DNA of 64,000 bases from a bacterium. GTDB lineage: Bacteria > Vulcanimicrobiota > Xenobia > Xenobiales > Xenobiaceae. The position numbers were made by a program, and so were the translations under genes. Every line of letters begins with the position of its first letter. Positions within the stretch are counted from its first letter, which is position 1. Of the stretch, positions 25,690-33,965 are shown one piece after another. The stretch is taken from the NCBI GenBank assembly GCA_022839105.1, contig JALHDH010000001.1, forward strand, positions 27,655-91,654. The letters run 5' to 3'. Under the pieces are notes generated by a model that did no database searches, was not told the origin of the DNA, and saw nothing but the letters and a program-made list of their open reading frames with translations.

Positions 25690-27001
25690 AGGCCTGAAGT
25701 CCTTCGCGGGGGCCTGGCCGGTCCGCTCCGACCAGGTCCCCGGCCAGGTCCCCCTGGTCTGGCGGGCCACCCCCGGCCACCCCTCGGCCACGCTTCTCTT
25801 CTGCATGCGCGCGGGTGTGCGCTACGAGAGTCGTGAGCACTGGGGAGCCTCGCATTTCCTGGAGCATATCCTGATGCGGGGCACCGGGCTCTACCCCACC
25901 CTCTTCGATGTGACCCGCCGCATCGAGAGCCTGGGAGGCCGGATCTCGGCCTACTCGACCCGGGATCTGACCGCCTTCTGGGTGAAGCTCCCGCCGGGTC
26001 AGGAGCGGGTGGGGCTCGAGGTGCTGACCCAGGTCCTCTTCCATCCCACCCTGGCTCCGGAGTTCATCGAGGCCGAGCGGGCCATCATCCGCCAGGAACG
26101 GCTGCGCGAGCGCCACAACCCGGCGGCCTTCGTCTCCCAGGCCATCGAGAGCCTGCTCTTGCAGCCTTCTCCCCTCAGCCGCCACCCCATCGGCGAGGAT
26201 GCCGAGCTGGCCCGCATGACCCCGGGCTTCATCCGTTCCTTCCTGGACCAGTACTACCACCGCTCCAATCTGGTGGTGGCCGCCGCGGGGGCCCTCTCCG
26301 AGGAGCTGCCCGAGCTGGTCCGGGAGGCCACCAGCAGGCTTCCGGACGGCCCTCCGGCCCGAGACGCGGACTTCATCCTGGACTCCCCCCTGCTCGGGAA
26401 GAGCGTGGTCCTGCATCCTTCCGCCCAGCGCGAACAGATCTTCCTGGGGCTGGGTTGGAGCTTCCCGATCTCCGACCGTCGCGAACTGGTGACCTGGAGG
26501 GTGATCAACACCCTGCTGGGGGTGGGCTATACCAGCCTTCTCAACCAGTGCCTGCGCGAGAAGGAGAGCCTGACCTACGTCTGCAGCACGGCCCTGAACA
26601 CCTACGCAGGGACGGGCCTCTTCAAGATGCACATGGCCCTGGCCGAGCGAGACCTGGAGCGGGTCCTGGAGCGGGTCCAGGGCATCCTGGACGATCTTGC
26701 GGGGGGGCGGATGCCCCCGGATCTCTTCCGGGAAGCTGCAGTGCGCCACGCCGCAGGCATCGTGCTGCGCTGGGAGGACTCTCTCGAGGTGGCCCGCCTG
26801 CTGGGCCAGACCTTCTCGCGGGAGGGCGAGCCGTTCCGACTGGATCGATATCTCGAGGAGGTCGAGACCGTGACCGGGGAGGAAGCAGCCGGACTCATCG
26901 GACGCCACCTGACCCCGTCCCGGCGCCGCGCACTGCTGCACTCCGGCTCGCCCCGCCTGGAGAAGCTCTTCCCCGAAGCCGGGATCCACCCCGCCGGCTG
27001 A
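25676..27001 (+). CDS. M16-family zinc metallopeptidase
   Basis: A 441-aa single-unit M16 peptidase (PqqF / processing-peptidase family). The inverted zinc motif is H60-F-L-E63-H64, with the third ligand E141 in R-Q-E-R-L-R-E 77 residues after H64, so catalysis should be intact. The R/Y substrate-clamp region is in the second half (E-K-E-S-L-T-Y-V-C-S). M16 enzymes of this size work as homo- or heterodimers; only one subunit is encoded here. ATG 25676 overlaps the radical SAM stop by 14 nt; GTG 25658 is an alternative start. By analogy with PQQ, it would cut the modified peptide to release the product. Confidence 0.88.
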   Translation: MPLPEGLKSFAGAWPVRSDQVPGQVPLVWRATPGHPSATLLFCMRAGVRYESREHWGASHFLEHILMRGTGLYPTLFDVTRRIESLGGRISAYSTRDLTAFWVKLPPGQERVGLEVLTQVLFHPTLAPEFIEAERAIIRQERLRERHNPAAFVSQAIESLLLQPSPLSRHPIGEDAELARMTPGFIRSFLDQYYHRSNLVVAAAGALSEELPELVREATSRLPDGPPARDADFILDSPLLGKSVVLHPSAQREQIFLGLGWSFPISDRRELVTWRVINTLLGVGYTSLLNQCLREKESLTYVCSTALNTYAGTGLFKMHMALAERDLERVLERVQGILDDLAGGRMPPDLFREAAVRHAAGIVLRWEDSLEVARLLGQTFSREGEPFRLDRYLEEVETVTGEEAAGLIGRHLTPSRRRALLHSGSPRLEKLFPEAGIHPAG

Positions 27002-27053
27002 AGCCCTCCCCCATTCCTGGCCCCGCCCCCCCCGGGGCAGAAAAAAGGAATCC

Positions 27054-27440
27054 ATGGCCATCCTCTCCTTGGATCACGTCAGCATCCTGTCCGCCGACCC
27101 CCAGCCGGTGGCGGACTTCTATCGCCAGTTCCTGGGCTTCGGCGAGCCCACGATCCGCGAGGTTCCCGGACTGCGGATCTTCGACATGTTCAAGGGGTCC
27201 GACCACGTCGAGATCCTGCAGACCACCGACGGAAGGGATGTGGGAGCCGGCGGGCTCAAGCACGTGGCCTTCTGTTCGGACGAAATCCAGGCCGACTTCG
27301 AACGCTTCCGCGCGCAGGGGGCGCAGATGCTGCACCAGGAGGTCCAGCACTCGGAAGGGTGTGACTACTTCTTCGTGCGCTCGCCGGGCGGCGAATGGGT
27401 CGAAATCCTCCAGTACCGCGAGGAGGTCTGGAAGCCATGA
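27054..27440 (+). CDS. VOC/glyoxalase-like protein
   Basis: A 128-aa vicinal-oxygen-chelate (glyoxalase/bleomycin-resistance/dioxygenase) fold with two beta-alpha-beta-beta-beta repeats. Likely metal ligands are the His in L-D-H-V-S (H8), the Glu in H-V-E-I-L, the His in L-K-H-V-A-F and the Glu in W-V-E-I-L. Substrate unknown. It starts 52 bp after the M16 stop with AAGGAATCC before the ATG, and its stop overlaps the SDR start (ATGA). It could be a tailoring or resistance enzyme of the peptide pathway, or just a neighbour. Confidence 0.8.
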   Translation: MAILSLDHVSILSADPQPVADFYRQFLGFGEPTIREVPGLRIFDMFKGSDHVEILQTTDGRDVGAGGLKHVAFCSDEIQADFERFRAQGAQMLHQEVQHSEGCDYFFVRSPGGEWVEILQYREEVWKP

Positions 27441-28213
27441 AGTCCGGGCGCCTCGCCGTGGTGACCGGGGGAAGCCAGGGATTGGGCCTGGCGGTGGCCC
27501 GGGCCCTGCTGAGGGAAGGTTATCGGGTGGCCCTGACCGGGCGCCGGGCCCAGGCCCTGGAAGAGGCTCGGGAGAGCCTGCAGGCCGAAGACCGGGTGCT
27601 GACCGTGCCGGCCGACGTCTCGGAGGAATCCGAAGTCCTGCGCACCTTTGAAGAGGTTCAGCGGGCCTTCGGGGTTCCCGACGTGGTGGTCAACAACGCG
27701 GGACAGGCCTGGCTGGGCGAGGCCTCGAGCACCACCCTGGAGGACTGGAACCGCTGCCTGGCGGTCCATGCCACGGGCACCTTCCTGATGTGCCGCGAGG
27801 CCATCCGGACCTGGATCGCCCATTCCAGGGGGGGCTGCCTGATCAACGTGGCCTCGGTCTCGGCGCGGACAGGTGCTCCCCTGGCGGCCGCCTACTGCGC
27901 GGCCAAGGCCGCTGTCCTGGGCCTGACCCGTTCCCTGGCCCGCGAGGTGGCGGGCCGGGGAATCCGGGTCAATGCCGTGTGCCCGGGGGCCATGGACACG
28001 CCGATGTTCCACGAGGGAACCCTGACCCCCCTGGCCGAGAGGTTCGGCCGCGACCGCGAGACCATGCTGCGGGCCACCCTGGCCCAGATCCCGATGCGCC
28101 GGCTCCTGGACCCGGGCGAAGTCGCCGACCTGGTGGTCTGGCTGGCCAGCGACTCGGCCCGGGGCCTGACCGGTCAATCCCTCAACGTGGACGGCGGCCT
28201 GGACATGCGCTGA
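27437..28213 (+). CDS. Short-chain dehydrogenase/reductase
   Basis: A 258-aa classical SDR: cofactor motif T-G-G-S-Q-G-L-G (residues 10-17), N-N-A-G near residue 88, catalytic Ser in N-V-A-S-V-S, and Y-C-A-A-K as the Tyr-x-x-x-Lys. Q-S-L-N-V-D-G-G-L-D ends the typical fold. The Arg in the strand-2 region (T-G-R-R-A) suggests NADP(H). It overlaps the VOC gene by 4 bp. Its place at the end of the peptide/radical SAM/M16 run recalls the SDRs that use mycofactocin, but a general metabolic reductase is equally possible. Confidence 0.88.
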   Translation: MKSGRLAVVTGGSQGLGLAVARALLREGYRVALTGRRAQALEEARESLQAEDRVLTVPADVSEESEVLRTFEEVQRAFGVPDVVVNNAGQAWLGEASSTTLEDWNRCLAVHATGTFLMCREAIRTWIAHSRGGCLINVASVSARTGAPLAAAYCAAKAAVLGLTRSLAREVAGRGIRVNAVCPGAMDTPMFHEGTLTPLAERFGRDRETMLRATLAQIPMRRLLDPGEVADLVVWLASDSARGLTGQSLNVDGGLDMR

Positions 28214-28232
28214 GGACGGTGCCTGGTGGCTG

Positions 28233-29477
28233 CTACCCGCGCGCCGGGCCGGCCACGCAGCGCACCGTGTCCTGGGCGATCATCAGCTCCTCGTCGGTGG
28301 GCAGGGCCAGGATCCTGACCCGGGAGTCCTCCGCCGAGATGTCCCCCGCCTCACCCCGCGGCAGGGTGCGGTTCTTCTGGTCGTCCAGCTTCAGGCCCAG
28401 CCAGTCCATGTTGGCGCAGACCCGCCGGCGGACCACATCCGAGTTCTGCCCGATGCCGCCGGTGAAGACCACCGCATCGGCCCCGTTCATGACGGCCAGG
28501 TACGAGCCCACGTACTTCTGGACCCGCCGGCAGAACAGATCGATGGCCAGGCGTGCCCGACGGTCCTGGTTGTGCTCCTCCTCCTCTTCGAGTTCACGCA
28601 GATCCGAGGTCAACCCCGAGACCCCCAGAAGGCCGGACTGTTTGTTGAGCATGGTGTCGATCTCGCCGATCGAGAGACCTTCCTTGGAGTGGAGGAAGTC
28701 CACGATCGAGGGGTCGACATCCCCGGCCCGGGTCCCCATGATCAGGCCCTCCAGGGGGGTGAAGCCCATGGAGGTGTCGATCGAGCGGCCGTTCTTGATG
28801 GCGCAGGCCGAGCATCCGTTGCCCAGGTGCAGCGACACGATGTTGACGTCCTTGGGCTCCAGACCCATCATCTGGCCGTACCTGAAGGCGATGTAGCGAT
28901 GCGAGGTCCCGTGGAATCCATAGCGCCGGATGCGGTGGCGCAGGTACAGGTGATAGGGCAACCCGTACAGATAGGCCGTCTCGGGAAGCGTGCTGTGGAA
29001 GGCGGTGTCGAAGACCGCCACCTGGGGAACGCCTCCACCCAGCAGATCCTGGCAGGCCCGGATCCCCTTGAGGTTCGCCGGGTTGTGCAGCGGAGCCAGC
29101 TCGATGCAGTCCTCGATTCCCGCCAGCACCTTCTCGTCGATCAGCATCGATTTCTGGAACTTCTCGCCCCCGTGGACGACCCGGTGGCCCACGGCGTCCA
29201 GGTCCGAGAGGGCCCGGATGGACTCGATCCGGGCTTCCGGAGAGACGATCCAGCGCAGGACCTTGTCGATGGCCGCGCGGTGGTCCTTCAGGGGAGCGGT
29301 GGACTTGTGGGGGGGCTGCCCTTCGACCTTGAAGGTGATCAGGGCCTGGGAGCCGATCCGCTCCAGGAGGCCGGAGGCCAGGCGTCGTTCGGAGCCGTTC
29401 TGGACCCGTTCCGGATCCGACTCGATGATCTGGAACTTGACAGTGGAAGAACCGCAATTCAGTACGAGGATGTTCAT
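28233..29477 (-). CDS. ackA: Acetate kinase
   Basis: Interconverts acetyl phosphate + ADP and acetate + ATP, an energy-conserving fermentation step; no phosphotransacetylase gene is present here. The 414-aa sequence is full length: N-C-G-S-S-T-V-K-F near the start, H-R-V-V-H-G-G (signature), D-T-A-F-H, R-R-Y-G-F-H-G-T-S-H near residue 185 and F-T-G-G-I-G-Q-N near 335. Start ATG 29477. It converges on the SDR gene (19 bp apart). A stretch E-E-E-E-E-H-N-Q-D is a slightly unusual acidic loop. Confidence 0.95.
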   Translation of the reverse strand: MNILVLNCGSSTVKFQIIESDPERVQNGSERRLASGLLERIGSQALITFKVEGQPPHKSTAPLKDHRAAIDKVLRWIVSPEARIESIRALSDLDAVGHRVVHGGEKFQKSMLIDEKVLAGIEDCIELAPLHNPANLKGIRACQDLLGGGVPQVAVFDTAFHSTLPETAYLYGLPYHLYLRHRIRRYGFHGTSHRYIAFRYGQMMGLEPKDVNIVSLHLGNGCSACAIKNGRSIDTSMGFTPLEGLIMGTRAGDVDPSIVDFLHSKEGLSIGEIDTMLNKQSGLLGVSGLTSDLRELEEEEEHNQDRRARLAIDLFCRRVQKYVGSYLAVMNGADAVVFTGGIGQNSDVVRRRVCANMDWLGLKLDDQKNRTLPRGEAGDISAEDSRVRILALPTDEELMIAQDTVRCVAGPARG

Positions 29478-29748
29478 AGCGGGAGCCCTTTCTTGAAGGG
29501 AGGCCCGACTCCTGGCCCGGAGGGGTGCCTTCCCAAGGCGGATCGGTCCAGGCCGAAGGCCGGGATCCCCGGCCGCAGAAGGGCCGCGCCAGGAAGGCAG
29601 GAGGACCAGGATTCGCTTCCCGATGACCGAAATCTACCCTCAAGCTCCCGCTCGAGCGGACCCTTCCGAAGGCTCGGTTCCCAAGGACCCACCCCGGAGG
29701 CCCCGGCCCAGGCAGCGGATCGTCCTCCTGGGGGCGCACGCAGGTATC

Positions 29749-30258
29749 TTGAGACTCTTCAGACCAGACCCCATCAGACGACCGACCCGTCCCGGCGGTT
29801 TCAGCCAGGTCGAGCTGGCCATTGCCATCGTCGTGCTGGCAGTGGGCATCCTGGGCGTCTTCGCCTCGTTCGCCTTCGGCCTGCAGTCCACGCGCTTCAG
29901 CGGCCAGATGGGTCGGGCCATCGCCTGGAATCGCCAGTTGATCGAGATGATCCGCGTGAGGAACCTGGCCTTCACCCCGGGGCTGCCGACCTCTGCCTCG
30001 GGCCTGAACGACCCGCCCCTGGCCCAGGCGGGCGACGCGCAGACCAGATTCCTCAGCCTCAACGAGCTCAATGCCCCGCCCTTCCTCAACGATCTGCCCC
30101 TGGGCACGGGCTTCAGGCGCCGGATCCAGATCCGACGCCTGAGCGACGACCCCGGCCACCACCGCTACCGGATCGCCGAGATCCTCGTGACCGTCTACTG
30201 GATGGACGGCGGCCGCCTGCGCGAGGTCACCTTGAAGGCCCTGCATCGTCAGCCATGA
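29749..30258 (+). CDS. Type IV prepilin-like protein (PilV-type)
   Basis: Minor-pilin-like protein. The prepilin peptidase site G/F-S-Q-V-E is clear, followed by a 20-residue hydrophobic helix (L-A-I-A-I-V-V-L-A-V-G-I-L-G) with Glu at +5. The rest is a small C-terminal domain of about 130 residues. TTG 29749 is my preferred start because it gives a normal 17-residue leader; an ATG at 29623 would add 42 Pro/Arg-rich residues that do not look like protein and lacks a well-placed Shine-Dalgarno. Its stop overlaps the next pilin gene (ATGA). It may serve in type IV pilus or type II secretion pseudopilus assembly. Confidence 0.7.
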   Translation: MRLFRPDPIRRPTRPGGFSQVELAIAIVVLAVGILGVFASFAFGLQSTRFSGQMGRAIAWNRQLIEMIRVRNLAFTPGLPTSASGLNDPPLAQAGDAQTRFLSLNELNAPPFLNDLPLGTGFRRRIQIRRLSDDPGHHRYRIAEILVTVYWMDGGRLREVTLKALHRQP

Positions 30259-30821
30259 GATCCCCCCGTCCCGCCGGCATGACCCTGGCCGAGACCCTCA
30301 TCAGCGCCGCCATCCTCAGCATCCTGGGGCTGATCCTGCTGAGGATCTACACCGTCTCGCATCAGGCCTACAGCCACGGAACAGGCCAGATCGCCCTGCA
30401 ACAGAGGGCTCGCTTCCTGACCGAGCAGATCACTCCCCTGCTCAGCGCGGCCGCCCCTCCCCATGACGGGGCCAAGGCCCTCTTCTCCCCCAACTCCGCC
30501 TCCCTGGTCTTCTACGTTCCGGACAAGAACTTCCAACCCCGGAATCCGCACTATATCCGGGTCGGGATCTACCACAACGACATCGATCAGACCGTCTGGC
30601 TCGAGAACAGCGCCACTCCCCCTTCGAATCAGGAGGAGATGTTCCGAAGCCGGGAACTGGCCCGGGAAATCTACGATCTCCGGATCGGATTGCCGACCGA
30701 GAACACCGTCCGGGTCACCGTCGAGGTCCGCGGGCTGACCCGCACGGCTGGCGGAGATCAGGCCGAACAGAGCTACCTGCTGGAGAACCTGCTCCAGATT
30801 CCCTACTATTCCAAGAACTGA
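30255..30821 (+). CDS. Type IV prepilin-like protein (PilW-type)
   Basis: A 188-aa protein with prepilin signature A-G/M-T-L-A-E at residues 7-13, followed by a hydrophobic helix (S-A-A-I-L-S-I-L-G-L-I-L-L). Glu is at +5 of the mature protein, so prepilin peptidase should process it. The C-terminal part is beta rich, as in PilW/PulJ minor (pseudo)pilins. Start ATG overlaps the preceding stop. With its neighbours it forms a PilV-PilW-PilX-like set, the usual core of minor pilins that prime pilus assembly. Confidence 0.75.
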   Translation: MRSPRPAGMTLAETLISAAILSILGLILLRIYTVSHQAYSHGTGQIALQQRARFLTEQITPLLSAAAPPHDGAKALFSPNSASLVFYVPDKNFQPRNPHYIRVGIYHNDIDQTVWLENSATPPSNQEEMFRSRELAREIYDLRIGLPTENTVRVTVEVRGLTRTAGGDQAEQSYLLENLLQIPYYSKN

Positions 30822-30857
30822 ACCAAGAACTGAGCCACGACCCGAGAGGAGGGAACG

Positions 30858-32534
30858 GTGAAGCTTCGTCAGGGACGCCGCGGATCGATCCTGCTGCTGT
30901 CGATCTTCTTCTTGTTCACGCTCTTCTTCCTGGCCATGGCCCTGCTCCAGCTCCTTCCGGTCGAGCTGAACGCGGCGCGATGGGCCCGGATGAATCACGA
31001 GGCCTCCTACGCCGCCGACGCCGGGATCACCGACACCATCACCTGGCTGGAGGAGGTCCTGGCCGGCAAGCAGGGGAGACTGAGCGACCTGACCGAGGAC
31101 CTCGAAAGACGGGATTCGTTCGGGGATTGGACCTGGTTTGTCAAAGTCGAGCCTGACCAGCAGACCCGCCAGAACAATCCGGTCCGGGTCTTCCGGCTGA
31201 CCTCCGTGGCCAGCCTGGACGGCAGACCCCATCGGAGAATCGTGGCCGACGTCCGACAGGACAGCTTCGCCCACTACCTGACCTTCATCGGCGCCTCCGA
31301 CAACAGGGCCTACTGGAGGCTGAACCGGGACAGCAAGCTGGAAGGCCCGATGCATGTCAACGGAGTCGCCTCCATCGCCTACGACAACGACTGGTTCAAT
31401 ACCGGGGTCCCCTTCTTCGAAGGCACCTACACGGCCTCGGGCTTCCACGTCCCCTCGGGCAAGCCCGAGGGCTTCGGGGACGGGGTGCGCTACCGGACCA
31501 CCACGGGCTTCGACAACTCCGACACACCCTACAACGAGGACGGGGTTCCCATCCCCGAGAGGTACGATCGCATCTTCACCCGCGGCCGGGAAGCCTTGAA
31601 GACCGGGGTCCGCGAGAGGGAGATGCCGGAGACCAGCAGGAATCTGGCCAAGGAGGCCTGGGGCGAGACCCCGCTGCCCCTGGACCAGGGCGTCCACCTG
31701 GACACCTCCCCGGGCCAGGCGAACAAGAAGGGGATCCTGATCCAGGGAGACGTCGAGAGCATGGAGCTCTCCGTGGTCCAGGGAAACTCGGTGATGACCG
31801 TGGTCCAGGGGACCGGTGAAGCCGAGCAGGAGACCCGGGTCACCATCCTCTCGGAGAGCGGGATGACCCTCCCGGCCGGCTCGGAGGTCAACGGAGCGGT
31901 CCTGCCCCGGGAGATGGACCTGGAGACCGGCAACACCGTGGTCCAGAAGCCCGACGCCGGGGGGAGGAAGGTCTTCACGGTGGCCCCGGGCGTGACCAAC
32001 GGCCTGGTCTACTGCACCGGATCGATCCAGGGCCTCCAGGGCCAGAACAAGGGAAGACGCACCATCGCGGTGGACGTCGAGAACCACAAGGAGATCGTGA
32101 TCTCCGGGGACCTGACCCGCCAGGACACCCCCGTGGGCGAGAAGCCCGCAGGCACCGACGACCTGCTGGGCCTTCTGGGAATGAACATCCGGATCGGCAA
32201 CTCGGTCGAGCGGGACCTGAACAAGCCCCTCCAGCTCTACTGCTCGGTCTTCGCCGGCCGGAAGAATCGGGACGGGAAGTACGAGGGCAGCTTCCTGGTC
32301 GATGACCTGGAGTCTTCAGGCGTCGGCAAGTTCATCATCTACGGCAGCGTCGTCCGGGCCCAGGACTCCCCCTGGCTGATGTCCTGGGTCAATTCCGGCG
32401 GTGCCTACGTGGGCAGCACGGGCTTCGTGGCCAACATGAAGTACGACGACGCCGCGGCCGCCAATCCGCCCCCCTTCTTCCCCACCATGCCGACGCTTCG
32501 AGTCCTTTCCTGGAAGGAAGAACCCTACCGATAG
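30858..32534 (+). CDS. PilX-like pilus assembly protein (DUF4900-like)
   Basis: A 558-aa protein. The basic N terminus R-R-G-S-I-L-L-L-S-I leads into one hydrophobic helix (residues 9-31), the pattern of PilX/DUF4900 proteins that lack the normal Glu+5 site. It is followed by Y-A-A-D-A-G-I, typical of this group. The long periplasmic/extracellular region contains paired beta-rich segments (L-T-F-I-G-A-S-D-N, G-I-L-I-Q-G-D-V-E-S). GTG start after GAGGAGGGAACG. It is probably the third minor pilin or a surface adhesin anchored by the pilus. Confidence 0.7.
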   Translation: MKLRQGRRGSILLLSIFFLFTLFFLAMALLQLLPVELNAARWARMNHEASYAADAGITDTITWLEEVLAGKQGRLSDLTEDLERRDSFGDWTWFVKVEPDQQTRQNNPVRVFRLTSVASLDGRPHRRIVADVRQDSFAHYLTFIGASDNRAYWRLNRDSKLEGPMHVNGVASIAYDNDWFNTGVPFFEGTYTASGFHVPSGKPEGFGDGVRYRTTTGFDNSDTPYNEDGVPIPERYDRIFTRGREALKTGVREREMPETSRNLAKEAWGETPLPLDQGVHLDTSPGQANKKGILIQGDVESMELSVVQGNSVMTVVQGTGEAEQETRVTILSESGMTLPAGSEVNGAVLPREMDLETGNTVVQKPDAGGRKVFTVAPGVTNGLVYCTGSIQGLQGQNKGRRTIAVDVENHKEIVISGDLTRQDTPVGEKPAGTDDLLGLLGMNIRIGNSVERDLNKPLQLYCSVFAGRKNRDGKYEGSFLVDDLESSGVGKFIIYGSVVRAQDSPWLMSWVNSGGAYVGSTGFVANMKYDDAAAANPPPFFPTMPTLRVLSWKEEPYR

Positions 32535-32594
32535 CCAGGGGGCCGCGCAGCCGGACTGAAAGGACCGAGGCCCTCCGGGGTCCAATCTCCCGAC

Positions 32595-33965
32595 GTGGGC
32601 GGTGTCTCCTCAGAATCCGCGGGAGGCCCGGCAGATCGGCTCGAAGCCCTGATCCGGGGCCGGGTCGGCCTGCGGGCCCGAATCGATGCCCTGGCAGGGC
32701 AGGAACTGGCTCGCCTGGCCCGAGCGCGTGGACTGGGTCTGGCGGAGTGGGTCGACCGGCTCGAAGGGGGTGGGCTCGAGGCCGCGGCCGACTGGGACGC
32801 CGTCGTGAACCTGATGACCGTCCAGGAGAGCTCCTTCTTCAGGGACCGGGGCCAGATGGATCTGCTTCGCCAGAGGATCCTGCCCGAAATCCTGCGTCGG
32901 ACCTCCCCCTCGGCCATCCGATTGTGGAGCGCGGGATGCGCGACCGGCGAGGAGGCCTACACCCTGGCGATCCTGCTGGCGGAGGCTTCTGGAGGGGAAT
33001 CCCTGGGCCAGCCCGAGGTCATCCTCGGCACGGACGTGAACGGGGTCGCCCTGGAAAAGGCCCGACGAGCTCTCTACACGGCCTGGTCCTTCCGGTCTGT
33101 GGACCAGTCCATCACGGACCGCTGGTTCGAGCCCGGCCAGCTCCCGGGTTCGCTCCAGCCCCTCCCGGGGGTGCGTCACGGCGTCCGATTCCAGCAGGTC
33201 AACCTGATGGATCCCCAGGCCCCCGACCAGGTCGGAAGGGCCACCAGGGACCTGGTCCTCTGCCGCAACGTCCTGGTCCATCTCGAGGAGGAGGCGGTGC
33301 CCACCGTCGTCGCCAACCTGGTTGCCTGCCTGCGGCCGGGTGGCTGCCTGGTCAGCGCCCACGGAGAGCTCCGGGGCCGGGTTCCCTCCCGACTGGCCGT
33401 GGAGGTTCACGCCCAGTCGGTCGTCTATCGCCTGCTCGAGGCTCCCCCTGGCGCCCCCCTCCCACGGCCCGCGGCAAGGCCAATCCTTTCGGCCCGCCCG
33501 CCGACTCTTGAGGCCCACCCGCCCACCCTGCAGGCCCACCCGCCCACCCTGCAGGCCCGCCCGGCCGCCCTGCTGCAGGGGCTCTCCCCCCCCGGCGACC
33601 TGCTCGACCAGGCCCGGGAATGCGGGGACCTGGGCGACTACACCCGGGCGCAGGCGCTGTGCTCCAAGGCCCTCGAACAGGACCCCACCCATCTCCCCGC
33701 CCACTTCCTGGCGGCGCAACTGGCCGAGTCGCGAGGAGATCGGAACGAGGCGTTCGCGCACCTGCGCCGAATCCTGTACCTCGAACCGGACTCTGCGGGC
33801 GCATGTCTGGAGATGGCTGCGCTGCACGACGCCCAATCAGAACCCGAAGATGCAGAACGGCTGCGAGGCAGCGCTCGGCAACTGCTGCGCCAGATGCCCG
33901 CAGACCGACTCGTCTCCCCCTACGACATGTCCGCCCGCGAGATCCTGGGAGAGATCCAAGGATGA
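32595..33965 (+). CDS. cheR: CheR-type chemoreceptor methyltransferase with TPR tail
   Basis: SAM-dependent methyltransferase that methylates Glu/Gln side chains of a chemoreceptor. CheR domain (residues ~15-285): T-V-Q-E-S-S-F-F-R-D, the SAM motif W-S-A-G-C-A-T-G-E-E-A-Y-T, G-T-D-V-N and C-R-N-V-L-V-H. A Pro-rich linker (about 290-325, with repeated H-P-P-T-L-Q-A) leads to TPR-like helices (330-440). This CheR-TPR layout is that of WspC and FrzF, which act in alternative-function chemosensory systems. It heads a run of six genes, five of whose junctions overlap by 4-8 bp. GTG start. Confidence 0.88.
   Translation: MGGVSSESAGGPADRLEALIRGRVGLRARIDALAGQELARLARARGLGLAEWVDRLEGGGLEAAADWDAVVNLMTVQESSFFRDRGQMDLLRQRILPEILRRTSPSAIRLWSAGCATGEEAYTLAILLAEASGGESLGQPEVILGTDVNGVALEKARRALYTAWSFRSVDQSITDRWFEPGQLPGSLQPLPGVRHGVRFQQVNLMDPQAPDQVGRATRDLVLCRNVLVHLEEEAVPTVVANLVACLRPGGCLVSAHGELRGRVPSRLAVEVHAQSVVYRLLEAPPGAPLPRPAARPILSARPPTLEAHPPTLQAHPPTLQARPAALLQGLSPPGDLLDQARECGDLGDYTRAQALCSKALEQDPTHLPAHFLAAQLAESRGDRNEAFAHLRRILYLEPDSAGACLEMAALHDAQSEPEDAERLRGSARQLLRQMPADRLVSPYDMSAREILGEIQG

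Noticed and set aside
29623..29748. Upstream ATG extension of the PilV-like gene
   Set aside because: The 42 extra residues are Pro/Arg rich, unlike a prepilin leader, and the ATG lacks a properly spaced Shine-Dalgarno.
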